Of a stretch of DNA of 64,000 nt, positions 8,891 to 17,235 are shown in pieces. Position 1 is the stretch's first letter; the number at the start of each line of letters is the position of its first letter. This stretch comes from Microbacterium sp. SLBN-154 (GTDB taxonomy: Bacteria > Actinomycetota > Actinomycetes > Actinomycetales > Microbacteriaceae): NCBI RefSeq assembly GCF_006715565.1, contig NZ_VFNL01000001.1, positions 1 to 64,000 of the forward strand. Reading direction: 5' to 3'. Under the pieces are notes generated by a model. The model saw only the letters and a list, made by a program, of their open reading frames with translations. It had not been told where the DNA came from and did no database searches. The translations under genes were made by a program, and so were the position numbers.

Positions 8891-9751
8891 CTACAGCGGC
8901 TTGCCCCCGGTCACGGCGAGGATGGCGCCGGACGTGTACGACGCGTCATCCGAGGCGAGGTAGACATATGCGCCCGCGAGCTCCACAGGCTGGCCCGCAC
9001 GCCCGAGGGGGGTGTCGGAACCGAAGGAGGTGAGCTTCTCCTCGTCGAAGCCCGTCGCAGGGATGAGCGGCGTCCAGATCGGCCCGGGAGCGACGGCGTT
9101 GACACGGATGCCCCGCTCACCGACCTCCTGCGCGAGCGCCTTCACGAACGCCACCTGCGCCGCCTTCGTCATCGCGTAGTCGATGAGCCCGGGCGAGGGT
9201 TGGAACGCCTGGACCGACGACGTGACGATGATCGACGCTCCCGCCCTCAGCCGCGGCAGGGCGGCGCGCGCGGTGAAGATCAGCGCATAGAGGTTGGTGC
9301 GGAAGACGCGATCGAACTCCTCGGTGGAGAGGGTCGCAAGACTGTCACGATCGGCCTGGTAAGCGGCGTTGAGCACGACGATGTCGAGACCGCCCATCCG
9401 CTCAACGGCCTCATCCACGATGCTCGTCGCGAACCCTTCGTCGCGCAGATCGCCGACGAGCACCGCGCCGGTGCGACCGGCGTCTTCGACGAGGGAGACA
9501 GTGCCCGCGGCATCCTCCTCCTCTTCCGGCATCGCCGTGATCACGACGTCCGCCCCCTCGCGCGCGAACGCGATGGCCACCGCCCGGCCGATGCCGGAGT
9601 CACCGCCGGTGATGAGGGCGCGTTTGCCGGCGAGCCGGCCAGAGCCCACGTAGCCGGTCTCGCCGTGGTCGGGGGCGGGCGTCATCTCATCGATGGTCCC
9701 GGGCTGCTCCTGGCCCTGGGGCGGGAATTCCTGCTCGGCGCGATCCGACAT
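8891..9751 (-). CDS. SDR family oxidoreductase (YghA/GSP39-like)
   Basis: 286 aa. A polar 40-residue N-terminal extension (EQEFPPQGQEQPGTIDEMTP) precedes a classical short-chain dehydrogenase: TGGDSGIGRAVAIAFAREGA for NAD(P), LNAAY, and the catalytic YAMTKAA (YxxxK). The extension plus TGGDSGIG is typical of the stress-associated YghA / general stress protein 39 subgroup. GAGGAG lies 6 nt before ATG 9751. Probably an NADPH-dependent aldehyde or ketone reductase; substrate not predictable. Confidence 0.88.
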   Translation of the reverse strand: MSDRAEQEFPPQGQEQPGTIDEMTPAPDHGETGYVGSGRLAGKRALITGGDSGIGRAVAIAFAREGADVVITAMPEEEEDAAGTVSLVEDAGRTGAVLVGDLRDEGFATSIVDEAVERMGGLDIVVLNAAYQADRDSLATLSTEEFDRVFRTNLYALIFTARAALPRLRAGASIIVTSSVQAFQPSPGLIDYAMTKAAQVAFVKALAQEVGERGIRVNAVAPGPIWTPLIPATGFDEEKLTSFGSDTPLGRAGQPVELAGAYVYLASDDASYTSGAILAVTGGKPL

Positions 9752-9845
9752 GGGGTACTCCTCGAGGTCGACGGGGGATGTCGCCTCGACGCTCGTCGCA
9801 GATGAGCGCGTGGGCGAGGGGGTTGACAGACGGATGCCGCGCGGC

Positions 9846-10130
9846 TCACCCGCGCGCGGGCCGACGATGCGGGATCGGCACCGGGCGGCGGGGTCCGGCG
9901 CTGCCGCACGACAGCACCTCCACGGCGGTGCGGAGGACATCGTCGAGGCAGCCGAAGTGGTGGGGTGCGCGGATACCCCGACCCCAGATCACGTCGACCC
10001 CGAACGCGACGCGCGTCACGATCGCGATCACGCCGCGGGGGTCGCCGTCGGGCAGGGCGCGATCGCAGAGCTGCCACGAGTCACCCGACACCGGCGTGAA
10101 CTCGAAGAACCTTTCGCTGAGGTTGTACAT
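9846..10130 (-). CDS. Small hypothetical protein, 94 aa
   Basis: The frame from ATG 10130 has a strong ribosome site (GGAGGTGA, 6-nt spacing) and begins MYNLSERFFEFTPVSGDSW. The first 70 residues look like a folded domain (GVIAIVTRVAFGVDVIWGRG); the Arg/Pro-rich last 20 may be disordered. No family recognised. It lies upstream of the SDR gene on the same strand with a 94-nt gap. Confidence 0.55.
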   Translation of the reverse strand: MYNLSERFFEFTPVSGDSWQLCDRALPDGDPRGVIAIVTRVAFGVDVIWGRGIRAPHHFGCLDDVLRTAVEVLSCGSAGPRRPVPIPHRRPARG

Positions 10131-10345
10131 GGCTTTCACCTCCCGTCGATGGTGCGCCCGGAGGGGCGGCGTCACCCAGACCCTTGACAGCGGGGATCGG
10201 ACCACTTCCGCGGCTGCACCTCCCTGCCGCTACCCCGCCTCCCCGAGGCCGTCAAGCGGGTGCGAACCGAGCTCTGGCGCGCCAGGCTGGGCGACAGCCG
10301 CGGTATCGTCCATCGACGGCACCGCCCCCGGGAAGGGAACACCAC

Positions 10346-10780
10346 ATGACCACGAACCAGCCGCACGACGACGACCAGGCAGCCTCCGTGAGCCCGACGC
10401 CCGCCGGCGGCGGCGGTGCCGACTCCGGCGCGGCGCCGGCGGTCGCCCCGGAGGGCACGGGTTCCACCGACGCCGAGGCGTCCAGCCAGAACGACATCGC
10501 CGGCGTCGGCCCCCGCGGCGGCGAGTCCGACGGGGTCGGCACGCAGGACGCCCCTCTCGAGGATCAGAACGCCACGACACTGAGCGAAGAGGTGCGGGGC
10601 ATCCTCGTGCAGACCCGGGCCGACATCCAACTGGGCAACGCCCGTGAAGACCAGCTGCGTGACATCCTCTCCCGTCGCCTCCGCGACGCCGGACTCGATG
10701 ACGACGTCGACCTCGACGCCCTGGTCCGAGAGGTGGAGAGTCCGTCGGACGACGACACCGCTCCGGGCGTCCACCCCTGA
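10346..10780 (+). CDS. Acidic hypothetical protein, 144 aa
   Basis: The first 70 residues are low-complexity (Gly, Ala, Ser, Asp, Pro) and probably disordered. The rest (TLSEEVRGILVQTRADIQLGNAREDQLRDILSRRLRDAGL) is predicted helical and charged. No family recognised with confidence. ATG 10346 has GGAAGGG upstream, and its stop overlaps the start of the CinA-like gene as TGATG, so the two are one transcription unit. A possible -10 (TATCGT) lies at 10304-10309. Confidence 0.65.
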   Translation: MTTNQPHDDDQAASVSPTPAGGGGADSGAAPAVAPEGTGSTDAEASSQNDIAGVGPRGGESDGVGTQDAPLEDQNATTLSEEVRGILVQTRADIQLGNAREDQLRDILSRRLRDAGLDDDVDLDALVREVESPSDDDTAPGVHP

Positions 10781-11235
10781 TGGACGCCGTCGAGGCGCTC
10801 GCACAGCGAGCCCAGGATCGCGGGGCACGGCTTGCCGTGGCCGAATCGCTGACCTGCGGCCTGCTCGCCTCGACGATCGGGAAGGGCGAGTCGGCGCAGG
10901 AGTGGTTCGCCGGGGGTGTGGTCTGCTATGCGCTCGATGTGAAGGAGCGCGTTCTCGGGCTCGAACCGGGTACCGACCCCTGTTCGCCCGAGTGCGCCGA
11001 GCAGCTCGCCCGCGGCGTGAGGCAGCTGATCGTCGCCGACGTCGCCGTCTCGGTGACGGGCGTGGGCGGTCCGCAGCCGTCGGACGGACACCCTGCCGGC
11101 ACCGTCTATGTCGGCTGGGCGGATGACGCCGGCACCGGCCACCGGATGCTGGAGCTCGACACCGATGACCCCGGCGAGGTGCTCGAGGCGAGCGTCGACG
11201 CGGCCCTCGAGGTCTTCCTGGAGCGCCTCGCCTGA
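10780..11235 (+). CDS. CinA-type nicotinamide-nucleotide amidohydrolase (C-terminal domain only)
   Basis: 151 aa matching the stand-alone C-terminal domain of CinA (PncC type), which deamidates NMN to NaMN in pyridine-nucleotide recycling. Visible motifs: VAESLTCGLLASTIG, GGVVCYALDVKERVLG, SVTGVGGPQ, GTVYVGW. It is translationally coupled to the acidic protein upstream. An array of 21-bp-period repeats starts right after the stop codon. Confidence 0.88.
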   Translation: MDAVEALAQRAQDRGARLAVAESLTCGLLASTIGKGESAQEWFAGGVVCYALDVKERVLGLEPGTDPCSPECAEQLARGVRQLIVADVAVSVTGVGGPQPSDGHPAGTVYVGWADDAGTGHRMLELDTDDPGEVLEASVDAALEVFLERLA

Positions 11236-11239
11236 CCCC

Positions 11240-11362
11240 GAGGGTGCACTCCCTCCCCCCGAGGGTGCACTCCCCACACCCGAGGGTGCACTCCCTCCCT
11301 CCGAGGGCGCACTCCCTCCCCCCACCCGAGGGTGCACTCCCCGCACGCAAGGGTGCACTCCC
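11240..11362. repeat. Six-copy GTGCAC repeat array with 21-bp period
   Basis: Copies of GAGGGTGCACTCCC begin at 11240, 11261, 11282, 11303, 11328 and 11349: spacings 21, 21, 21, 25 and 21 bp, i.e. two helical turns. Copy 4 reads GGGCGCAC and copy 6 starts AAG. Each core carries a GTGCAC palindrome and is separated by C-rich spacers. It lies between the CinA-like gene and the reductase pseudogene. No start codon makes the array part of a gene. Confidence 0.85.
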
Positions 11363-11391
11363 TCCCCGCGATGGGATCCTGTCGTGTCACT

Positions 11392-11988
11392 CATGTCATC
11401 CACTGTCCCGCCGTCGGACGGGTCGGTCGACCCCGTTGACATCCTGGTGGCGCCGGGGAAGGTCCGTCCCGTCGCGCGCGCAAGGGCGATTCCGCCGGCC
11501 AGGCGGCGCTGTATCTGTCGTCGAACGGATGCCCCGTGCACCTCGTCGTGCGCGGCGACGACCTCTCGGCGCGCATGTCGAGTTACCTCGTCGACCGCCT
11601 CACCGATGACCCGCGCGTCCAGGTTCACACCCGGTCGCACATCGTCGGTCTCGAGGGCGACCGGGGGCTGCGCAGAGTCGCGATCGACAGCGTGGGCGAA
11701 GTCGATGCGCGCGGCCTGTTCTGTTTCATCGGCGCCGACCCCGCCACGGCCTGGCTCCCCGACCTCGACCGCGACGACGACGGCTTCGTCCGCACGGGCA
11801 CCGACATCACCGTGCAGTCGCTGACGCGGTGGCAGGCGATGGGGCGCGAGCCGCTCCCTTTCGAGACCTCGCTCCCGCGCATCTTCGCCGCCGGCGACGT
11901 GCGACGCGGCTCGATGAAGCGCGTGGCCGCAGCGGTCGGAGAGGGATCCAGCGCCGTCGCCTCGGTGCACCGTGCCCTGGCGGGATGA
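11392..11988 (+). pseudogene. Thioredoxin-reductase-like flavoprotein, N-truncated and frameshifted
   Basis: From about 11485 the frame encodes the C-terminal half of a thioredoxin-reductase-type NADPH/FAD enzyme: SAGQAALYLSSNGCPVHLVVRG, then SLPRIFAAGDVRRGSMKRVAAAVGEGSSAV. The FAD-binding N-terminal half and the catalytic CxxC are missing. Just upstream, a stop (11437-11439) interrupts the frame, while another frame reads VDPVDILVAPGK. The expected VVGAGDSAGQ motif appears split by about 26 extra bases (roughly 11459-11484). A GTG at 11536 could still start a 150-aa fragment, but it could not bind FAD normally. The next gene, a UBP zinc finger, is the usual neighbour of intact members. Confidence 0.75.
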
Positions 11989-12018
11989 CCGCGCCCCCGT
12001 TCGCCGGAGAGGGAACCC

Positions 12019-12369
12019 ATGAGTGAGACAGCCATCGATCCGCAGGCTCCCCCGAGCGGCGACGGGTGCGTGGAGTGCCTGGCGCACGACGGTTGGTGGG
12101 TTCACCTGCGGCGGTGCGCGGCCTGCGGGCACGTGGGATGCTGCGACGATTCGCTCGGCCGTCATGCGACGGACCACTTCCGCGAGACGGGGCACCGCGT
12201 CATCCAGAGCTTCGAACCGGGCGAGGACTGGTTCTGGGACTATGTCGACGAGCGCATCGTCGACGGGCCCGCGCTCGCGCCGCCTCGCAGTCATCCCGAC
12301 GACCAGCCGGCGCCCGGGCCGCGGGGTCGCGTCCCGCTGAACTGGAGGCAGATCCTGCAGGATCGATGA
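12019..12369 (+). CDS. UBP-type zinc finger protein
   Basis: 116 aa with a ubiquitin-protease-type zinc finger: CVECLAHDGWWVHLRRCAACGHVGCCD, then HATDHF and GHRVIQS, giving the Cys/His ligands in family order. In actinobacteria this domain occurs beside or fused to thioredoxin-reductase-like flavoproteins. The neighbour here has decayed, so the protein may have lost its partner. SD GAGGGAA precedes ATG 12019. It converges on the nuclease-like gene with a 9-nt gap. Confidence 0.88.
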   Translation: MSETAIDPQAPPSGDGCVECLAHDGWWVHLRRCAACGHVGCCDDSLGRHATDHFRETGHRVIQSFEPGEDWFWDYVDERIVDGPALAPPRSHPDDQPAPGPRGRVPLNWRQILQDR

Positions 12370-12378
12370 CACGATCGC

Positions 12379-13311
12379 TCACGTCGCGTAGGCATCGATG
12401 AGGAGAGGACCCCGGATGCCGCGGAATGCGTCGAGCAGAAGGCCCACCGTGCGCGGGCCCGCCGTGGTGATCTGCAGGTCATAGGGACCCAGCTTCTCGA
12501 GCTTGCCGCTGCGCAGGCGCACGACCTCCCAGCCGGCCTCACGCAGGAGTCGGTCCTTGCGCCGGTCGGAGTCTTCGCGGGCGCCCACGTGCTCCAGGCC
12601 GAACCGGCCGATCGTGTCGTACTCGACGGCGATGCGCAGCTCGGGCAGGACGAGGTCGGGCCAGACCTCGCGGTGCTCGAAGAACGGGCGCGAGACGCGG
12701 ACCGCGGTGTGACCTCGCGTGACCGCGAGCGCGCCGAACAGCCGTTCGTGCAGCAGCGCCTCCGCCGCCGACGCGGGCTTCGGTGCACACGCGCTGGCGA
12801 AGGAGGTGCCCGACGGCAGATCGGGGGTCTTCTCGCAGATGCGGCGGGGCCGGGTGCGGGGTCGTTGCGGACGTGACGCGCGGGCGCGGGCCGGCGCCGC
12901 GAGCGTCGGCGGGGGCGAGGGCGAGGACGGGGGCGAGGGCGAGAGCGAGGGCGGAGCGGCCTCGATGCCGGGCGCCATCAGCGTCAGTGCCGGGAAGGCA
13001 CCGCGCCCCGTTGCCGCGTCGAGGCACTCGGGACACCAGGCCGACCGTCGGCGCACACGCCCGGGACGACTGCGCTGCTCGGCCGGGGTGGCGGCGAAGA
13101 GGTGTCCCGCGTCGCACTGCCACCGCAGCAGCACGTCGGCGGCCGGGGGGATCTGCGACAGCGCGATCCCGGCGTTGAGGTCGGGGTGGTACTGGCGCGC
13201 GACGGCAGGGTAGGCGGCCCACGCCTCGCGGTAGGTGCCGACCGCGTACGGCACCTCGGCGCCCCGCGAGAACTGCCGTCTCGCCCACCACAGCTCCACC
13301 CTCTCCGCCAT
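12379..13311 (-). CDS. Zinc-ribbon protein with C-terminal endonuclease-like domain
   Basis: 310 aa. Residues about 40-110 resemble the treble-clef zinc ribbon found in putative nucleases: YHPDLN, IPPAADVLLRWQCDAGHLF and CPECLD, with paired Cys ligands. A Ser/Pro and Arg/Pro linker follows. The C-terminal 130 residues (WPDLVLPELRIAVEYDTIGR, then DRRKDRLLREAGWEVVRL) match the DUF559/Vsr-like PD-(D/E)xK fold, with Asp, Glu and Asp candidates. ATG 13311 is chosen because TAGGTT lies 7 nt upstream, a leaderless signal; ATG 13383 would overlap the start of the divergent gene. Possible DNA repair or defence nuclease; substrate unknown. Confidence 0.72.
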   Translation of the reverse strand: MAERVELWWARRQFSRGAEVPYAVGTYREAWAAYPAVARQYHPDLNAGIALSQIPPAADVLLRWQCDAGHLFAATPAEQRSRPGRVRRRSAWCPECLDAATGRGAFPALTLMAPGIEAAPPSLSPSPPSSPSPPPTLAAPARARASRPQRPRTRPRRICEKTPDLPSGTSFASACAPKPASAAEALLHERLFGALAVTRGHTAVRVSRPFFEHREVWPDLVLPELRIAVEYDTIGRFGLEHVGAREDSDRRKDRLLREAGWEVVRLRSGKLEKLGPYDLQITTAGPRTVGLLLDAFRGIRGPLLIDAYAT

Positions 13312-13381
13312 GGCCGCGAACCTAGCGCGGGCATCCGACACGGCCGGCCGTGGTGTCGTAGACCGGACGTATCGTGTCGCC

Positions 13382-13813
13382 ATGGGGATCAGGCGGGTGA
13401 TGCCGGGGCCGTGCGTGCTGTGCGGCGCGCGTCGGGGCGATCGCCGGAACGGCGAGTGGTTCTGCTCCGTGTGCGACTGGCGGGTGGGAGATGCCCCCGA
13501 TCCGGACCTTCCGTCGCCGCGGGTCGACGTCGTGTACTACCTCGGGTACGCCGAGCGGGTGAAGATCGGCACCACCCGTGAGCCCCGCGCGCGCCTCCGC
13601 GCGATCATGCACGACGAGCTGCTCGCCTTCGAACCCGGCGATCGCACCGTCGAGCGCTCACGGCACGACCTGTTCGCCCACCTGCGTGAGGGGGGCGAAT
13701 GGTTCACCTCCGCGCCCGAACTCCTCGCGCACATCGGCGCCCTTCCCGGCAGCGTCGATCCGTGGGGCTCGTATGCCCGATGGGTCAGCAGCGCGCACCG
13801 GGAGCGGCTGTGA
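13382..13813 (+). CDS. GIY-YIG-like (T5orf172-type) protein with N-terminal zinc finger
   Basis: 143 aa. The N-terminus has two CxxC pairs (CVLCGARRG and CSVCDW). It is followed by VVYYLGYAERVKIGTTREPRARL, which resembles the VYxxG...VKIGxT core of T5orf172/MUG113-type GIY-YIG domains; Arg and Glu residues (GDRTVERSRHDLF) suit the catalytic helix. ATG 13382 has TATCGT 6 nt upstream, indicating a leaderless start. It diverges from a second nuclease-like zinc protein with only 70 bp between starts. Function unknown. Confidence 0.7.
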   Translation: MGIRRVMPGPCVLCGARRGDRRNGEWFCSVCDWRVGDAPDPDLPSPRVDVVYYLGYAERVKIGTTREPRARLRAIMHDELLAFEPGDRTVERSRHDLFAHLREGGEWFTSAPELLAHIGALPGSVDPWGSYARWVSSAHRERL

Positions 13814-13819
13814 CGGCCG

Positions 13820-14812
13820 TCATCCCGCCGCCTCCCAGACATCCCGCGCCTTGAGCGTGCGCACCGTCGTGACCGGTCGCGTGGCGAGCACCACCTTCCC
13901 GCGCGCGTGGAGCTTGCCCAGATCGGCGTAGGCCTCGGCCACGTCTCCGAGCGCATAGAGCCCCGACACCAGCAGCGTGAAGGCGCGCTTCTCGGCGAGC
14001 TGGGCCACCCGTTCCAACAGGGACGTCGCCTGGGCGACCGACTCGGGGTCGTCCTGCAACAACCGCACCTCGGCGTCGCGACGGTCTTCGCTCGAGCGGT
14101 AGCGCGAGGGCGAGACCTCCAGATCCTCGGCGAGCGCGCGACCGTCCTGCCCGAAGTTGTCGATCATCGCGGTGATGGGCTTTCCCGCGGCCTTGCGGAT
14201 GCGGTCGGCGATGCCCGGCCCATAGAGCACCGGCTTGATGCCGAGCTGCCGCAGGTAATCGAAGTTGCGCTCGCCGCACGTGCCGATGACCGTCGCTCCG
14301 CGGTATCGCGCGATCTGCGCCTCGATGCTGCCGACACCGCCCGCCGCAGCCGACACCACGATGGTGTCGCCCTCGCCGATGCGCACCTGGTCGAGGATGT
14401 CGAGAGCCGTCGCTCCCGCGAGGAAGAGTCCGCCGGCGGCCTCCCACGACACGGTGCGCGGCTTCTTCACCAGAACCGACGTCGGCACCGTGATCGCCGA
14501 GGCGTGGGCTCCCGCGCGGACGTGCCCCACGACATCCGTCCCCTTCGGAAAGCCCTGGACGTCCTCTCCGACCGCGACGACCGTGCCGGCGAAGTCGCTC
14601 CCCGAGCGACGCGGGAACGGGTCGTTCGCGAACGCGTCCTCGCGGCCGCTGCGGATGAAGCCGTCGATGTGGCTGATGCCCGCGGTGATGATCTCCACGG
14701 TGACCTCGCCGCGACCCGGCGGTCGGAGCTCGGTGGTTCGCACCTCCAGGACATCGGCATCGCCTGTGCGGTCGTACTCGACCACCGTCGCTTCCGTCAG
14801 CTTCTTCGCCAT
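13820..14812 (-). CDS. Zinc-independent MDR-family quinone/enone oxidoreductase
   Basis: 330 aa. Medium-chain dehydrogenase/reductase layout: GroES-like N-terminal domain (SGSDFAGTVVAVGEDV), then a Rossmann domain with VSAAAGGVGSIEAQIARY (AAxGGVG, typical of quinone oxidoreductases) and a C-terminal LHARGKVVLAT. The zinc ligands of alcohol dehydrogenases are absent. NADPH-dependent reduction of quinones or enones is likely. GGAAGGGG lies upstream of ATG 14812. No operon partner. Confidence 0.87.
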   Translation of the reverse strand: MAKKLTEATVVEYDRTGDADVLEVRTTELRPPGRGEVTVEIITAGISHIDGFIRSGREDAFANDPFPRRSGSDFAGTVVAVGEDVQGFPKGTDVVGHVRAGAHASAITVPTSVLVKKPRTVSWEAAGGLFLAGATALDILDQVRIGEGDTIVVSAAAGGVGSIEAQIARYRGATVIGTCGERNFDYLRQLGIKPVLYGPGIADRIRKAAGKPITAMIDNFGQDGRALAEDLEVSPSRYRSSEDRRDAEVRLLQDDPESVAQATSLLERVAQLAEKRAFTLLVSGLYALGDVAEAYADLGKLHARGKVVLATRPVTTVRTLKARDVWEAAG

Positions 14813-14940
14813 GCCGGTCCCCTTCCACCATCGCCGAGCCGGGTGGCTCGGCGGACACCATCGTCCGCGTCACAGAGGTATTCGGTCCGAAGCACCAGAA
14901 CGGATGCATCGTGTCCGCGAATCGCCGGAGTCGGCCCCGT

Positions 14941-16029
14941 TCACGCCAGTGCGTCGACCGCATCAGCGGGTTGGTCGGCGGTGAGAAACCGGATGAAGAC
15001 CGCGATCCAGCCGAAGATGAGGGCGAAGACGATGATCTCGAAAGCCGTGAGGGTGAAGTAGCCGGTGACGAACAGCACCACCGAAACCAGCAACGCGACG
15101 AGGAACAGCCCTGCGGCCCGGAAGTACGCGGGGGGCAAGCCGCGCATGAGCCAACGACCTCCGGCCAGAAGGCCCAGGAACATCGCCGCCAGCCCCATCG
15201 CGCAGAGGTTGTGGACGAGCAGACTGAGATTCACCGGAACAGCCCCGACCCCCGCGAGCATGAGGCCCATGATGACGAACAGCGTCGGCACCACGCGCCA
15301 GCGCGCTCTCGGGTCGAGACCACCGGACGCGGCCACCGATGCAAGGTCGTGGGCGACGTAGACCGCGAAAGCCGTGACGAGGAGCCCGCCGACGATCAGG
15401 GTGCCGTTGAACACGACGCTCGAGAGGTGCCAGAAGGTGCCGAGGTGGCTGAAGTGGATCTCCCACCAGTCAGGGTCGGGAGTCGTGACCATGGCCGTGA
15501 GGGTCCCGACAACGACGAACGCCAGCAGCAGCGACGACATTCGCCGCGTCGTCATCCCGGAAGCGGACAGATACACGAGATAGGCGGTCATGCCCGTCGC
15601 CGTCCCCATCAGCACGGCCGACCAGAAGGGTTCGACCTGCCAGCCGATCATCCCCGCGCTGAGAACGAGAAAGACGGCGACGGCCGCCAGCGCCGCGAGT
15701 CCTGCATGCACGAGCGACACCGCCACCGCGTTGACACCGAATCGCCACGACGACAGCACCAGCCCCCGCTCGTGTCCACGGGTCTTCCGGGCACGCCAGT
15801 AGCCGACGCCCGCCGCGCAGATCGCCGTCACCGCGCAGGCTGCCGCCGAGATCCACCCGAAGGAGCCCTCACCGGCGAGGGGCCGGGGCGCCCCGAACCA
15901 TCCCAGAAGGAGACCCAGCGCACCGCCGGATGCCGCGGCTGCCACGAAGGCGTAGAACGCCTCGCTCTCCACCCGCACCCGGGCGGTCGCGACGACGGGG
16001 ACCATGGGCTCAGCGGCGGACGATGTCAC
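14941..16029 (-). CDS. Multipass membrane protein, DUF998-like
   Basis: 362 aa with about nine to ten hydrophobic segments spread over the whole length and short polar loops. The PDWWEIHFSHLGTFWHLSSV and FNGTLIVGGLLVTAF segments resemble actinobacterial DUF998 membrane proteins. I chose GTG 16029 because AAGGGGAT lies 6 nt upstream; ATG 16005 is an alternative. Function not known. It is divergent from the gene at 16133. Confidence 0.65.
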   Translation of the reverse strand: MTSSAAEPMVPVVATARVRVESEAFYAFVAAAASGGALGLLLGWFGAPRPLAGEGSFGWISAAACAVTAICAAGVGYWRARKTRGHERGLVLSSWRFGVNAVAVSLVHAGLAALAAVAVFLVLSAGMIGWQVEPFWSAVLMGTATGMTAYLVYLSASGMTTRRMSSLLLAFVVVGTLTAMVTTPDPDWWEIHFSHLGTFWHLSSVVFNGTLIVGGLLVTAFAVYVAHDLASVAASGGLDPRARWRVVPTLFVIMGLMLAGVGAVPVNLSLLVHNLCAMGLAAMFLGLLAGGRWLMRGLPPAYFRAAGLFLVALLVSVVLFVTGYFTLTAFEIIVFALIFGWIAVFIRFLTADQPADAVDALA

Positions 16030-16132
16030 GGCATCCCCTTCGACGAGGTGAGTGAGGTCACCGTACCGCCGCGCCGTCTCGGCCGGTAGAGTCCGGGTGC
16101 GCCGACCGCGCGGGCGATTGACGGAGGATGAC

Positions 16133-16606
16133 GTGAGCGAGTCGTGGCCGCTTCTGGGTGACCCGCACGAGGTGACCGGGTTCATCGAGCCGATGGTGTG
16201 GGGGCGGTCGCGCTACACCGTGCTGCGGGTGCCCCCGGCCCTCGTCGCCGCCGCCGAGGACGCGGCGACGCGGCGGGTCGCCGGGCGGCTGGAGGATGTC
16301 GCGGTGAACCTGGCGCTGACCCGCGCCCCGGTGATCGACGACACCTTCGTCTGGGCGGGTTCCTCCCTGCTGCGCCGGCTGCGCCTGGAGACCGGCGACC
16401 CTGTCACGGGGTGGCTCGCGCCGGTCGACCCCGACGACGTCCCGGTGCCCGACGACCTCGCCGAGGCTCTCGATGCCGCCGGACTGCGGGAGCGATGGGA
16501 TCTGCAGCCCCCGGCCGCCCGCCGCCGTCAACTCGTGCCCGTCGACGGCGCGGGCACAGCAGCCACGCGCGCCCGTCGGATCGAGGCGCTGCTGCGCTCC
16601 CTCTGA
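16133..16606 (+). CDS. DUF1905/YdeI-like protein
   Basis: 157 aa. An N-terminal DUF1905-type beta-barrel (FIEPMVWGRSRYTVLRVPPALV, then GSSLLRRLRLETGDPVTGWLAP) is followed by a helical YdeI-type tail (ARRIEALLRSL). GTG 16133 is set by GGAGG at 16123-16127. Proteins of this kind are small, soluble and of unknown biochemical role; YdeI was linked to bacteriocin resistance in other bacteria. Confidence 0.7.
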   Translation: MSESWPLLGDPHEVTGFIEPMVWGRSRYTVLRVPPALVAAAEDAATRRVAGRLEDVAVNLALTRAPVIDDTFVWAGSSLLRRLRLETGDPVTGWLAPVDPDDVPVPDDLAEALDAAGLRERWDLQPPAARRRQLVPVDGAGTAATRARRIEALLRSL

Positions 16607-16644
16607 AACGTCCGCACGCATCGCCCTCGCCGGGCAGCCGGCAC

Positions 16645-17220
16645 TCAGCCCGGGATCGCGAGGTCCATCACGGTCCGCGCCGACGGGAGCGCCCTGTCCA
16701 CCCGATCGCGCAGCGGCTCGCGTGCGTCGTCCTCGAGCCAGCCGACGAAGGCGGTCCGGTACAGGGCGAACCCGATGGCCGCGAGCAGCTCTGCGTCAGC
16801 CTCGGTGTAGCCGCGCGCGGCGATCGCCGCAGCGATCTGCGGCTGCCACGCAGCCTGTTTGGCGAGCTCGCGACCGGTGAGGGCGACGTCGGTCTTGATG
16901 ATCGCGTGCCGTTCGCGCAGGCGCGTCCGCTCCGGCTCCATCCTGTCGGCCAGCGCGCCGAGCGCGTGGCGCATCAGCTCCTCGGCGCGAAACGGCGGCT
17001 CGAGCGATGCGATCGCAGCGAGCAGGAGGGGAAGCAGCTCGTCCTCCTCCGTGAACAGCACCTCCTCCTTGTCGCGGAAGTGCCGGAAGAACGTGCGCGG
17101 CGTGACGCCCGCCGCCGTGGCGATCTGCTCGACCGTCGTCGCGGCGAAGCCGCGCTCGACGAAGAGCGAGATCGCGGCGTCCACGAGTCGCTCGCGGGAA
17201 TCCTCTGGCCAACGCGGCAT
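16645..17220 (-). CDS. TetR family transcriptional regulator
   Basis: 191 aa. Residues 8-55 are a TetR HTH: RLVDAAISLFVERGFAATTVEQIATAAGVTPRTFFRHFRDKEEVLF. The C-terminal ligand domain is not conserved enough to name a ligand. ATG 17220 has TAGAGT exactly 6 nt upstream, so a leaderless transcript is likely. It is divergent from an SDR gene, with a perfect dyad in between, and probably represses both. Confidence 0.9.
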   Translation of the reverse strand: MPRWPEDSRERLVDAAISLFVERGFAATTVEQIATAAGVTPRTFFRHFRDKEEVLFTEEDELLPLLLAAIASLEPPFRAEELMRHALGALADRMEPERTRLRERHAIIKTDVALTGRELAKQAAWQPQIAAAIAARGYTEADAELLAAIGFALYRTAFVGWLEDDAREPLRDRVDRALPSARTVMDLAIPG

Positions 17221-17235
17221 CCGCCCACTCTACCC

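Noticed and set aside
11240..11362. GTGCAC array as plasmid-type iterons or a CRISPR array
   Set aside because: No Rep or DnaA gene or AT-rich unwinding region is near, and units are too short with no unique spacers of CRISPR length.
11536..11988. The 150-aa frame as an intact small gene
   Set aside because: It corresponds only to the C-terminal half of a reductase, with no FAD site or CxxC, and the coding signal continues upstream of the GTG through a broken frame.
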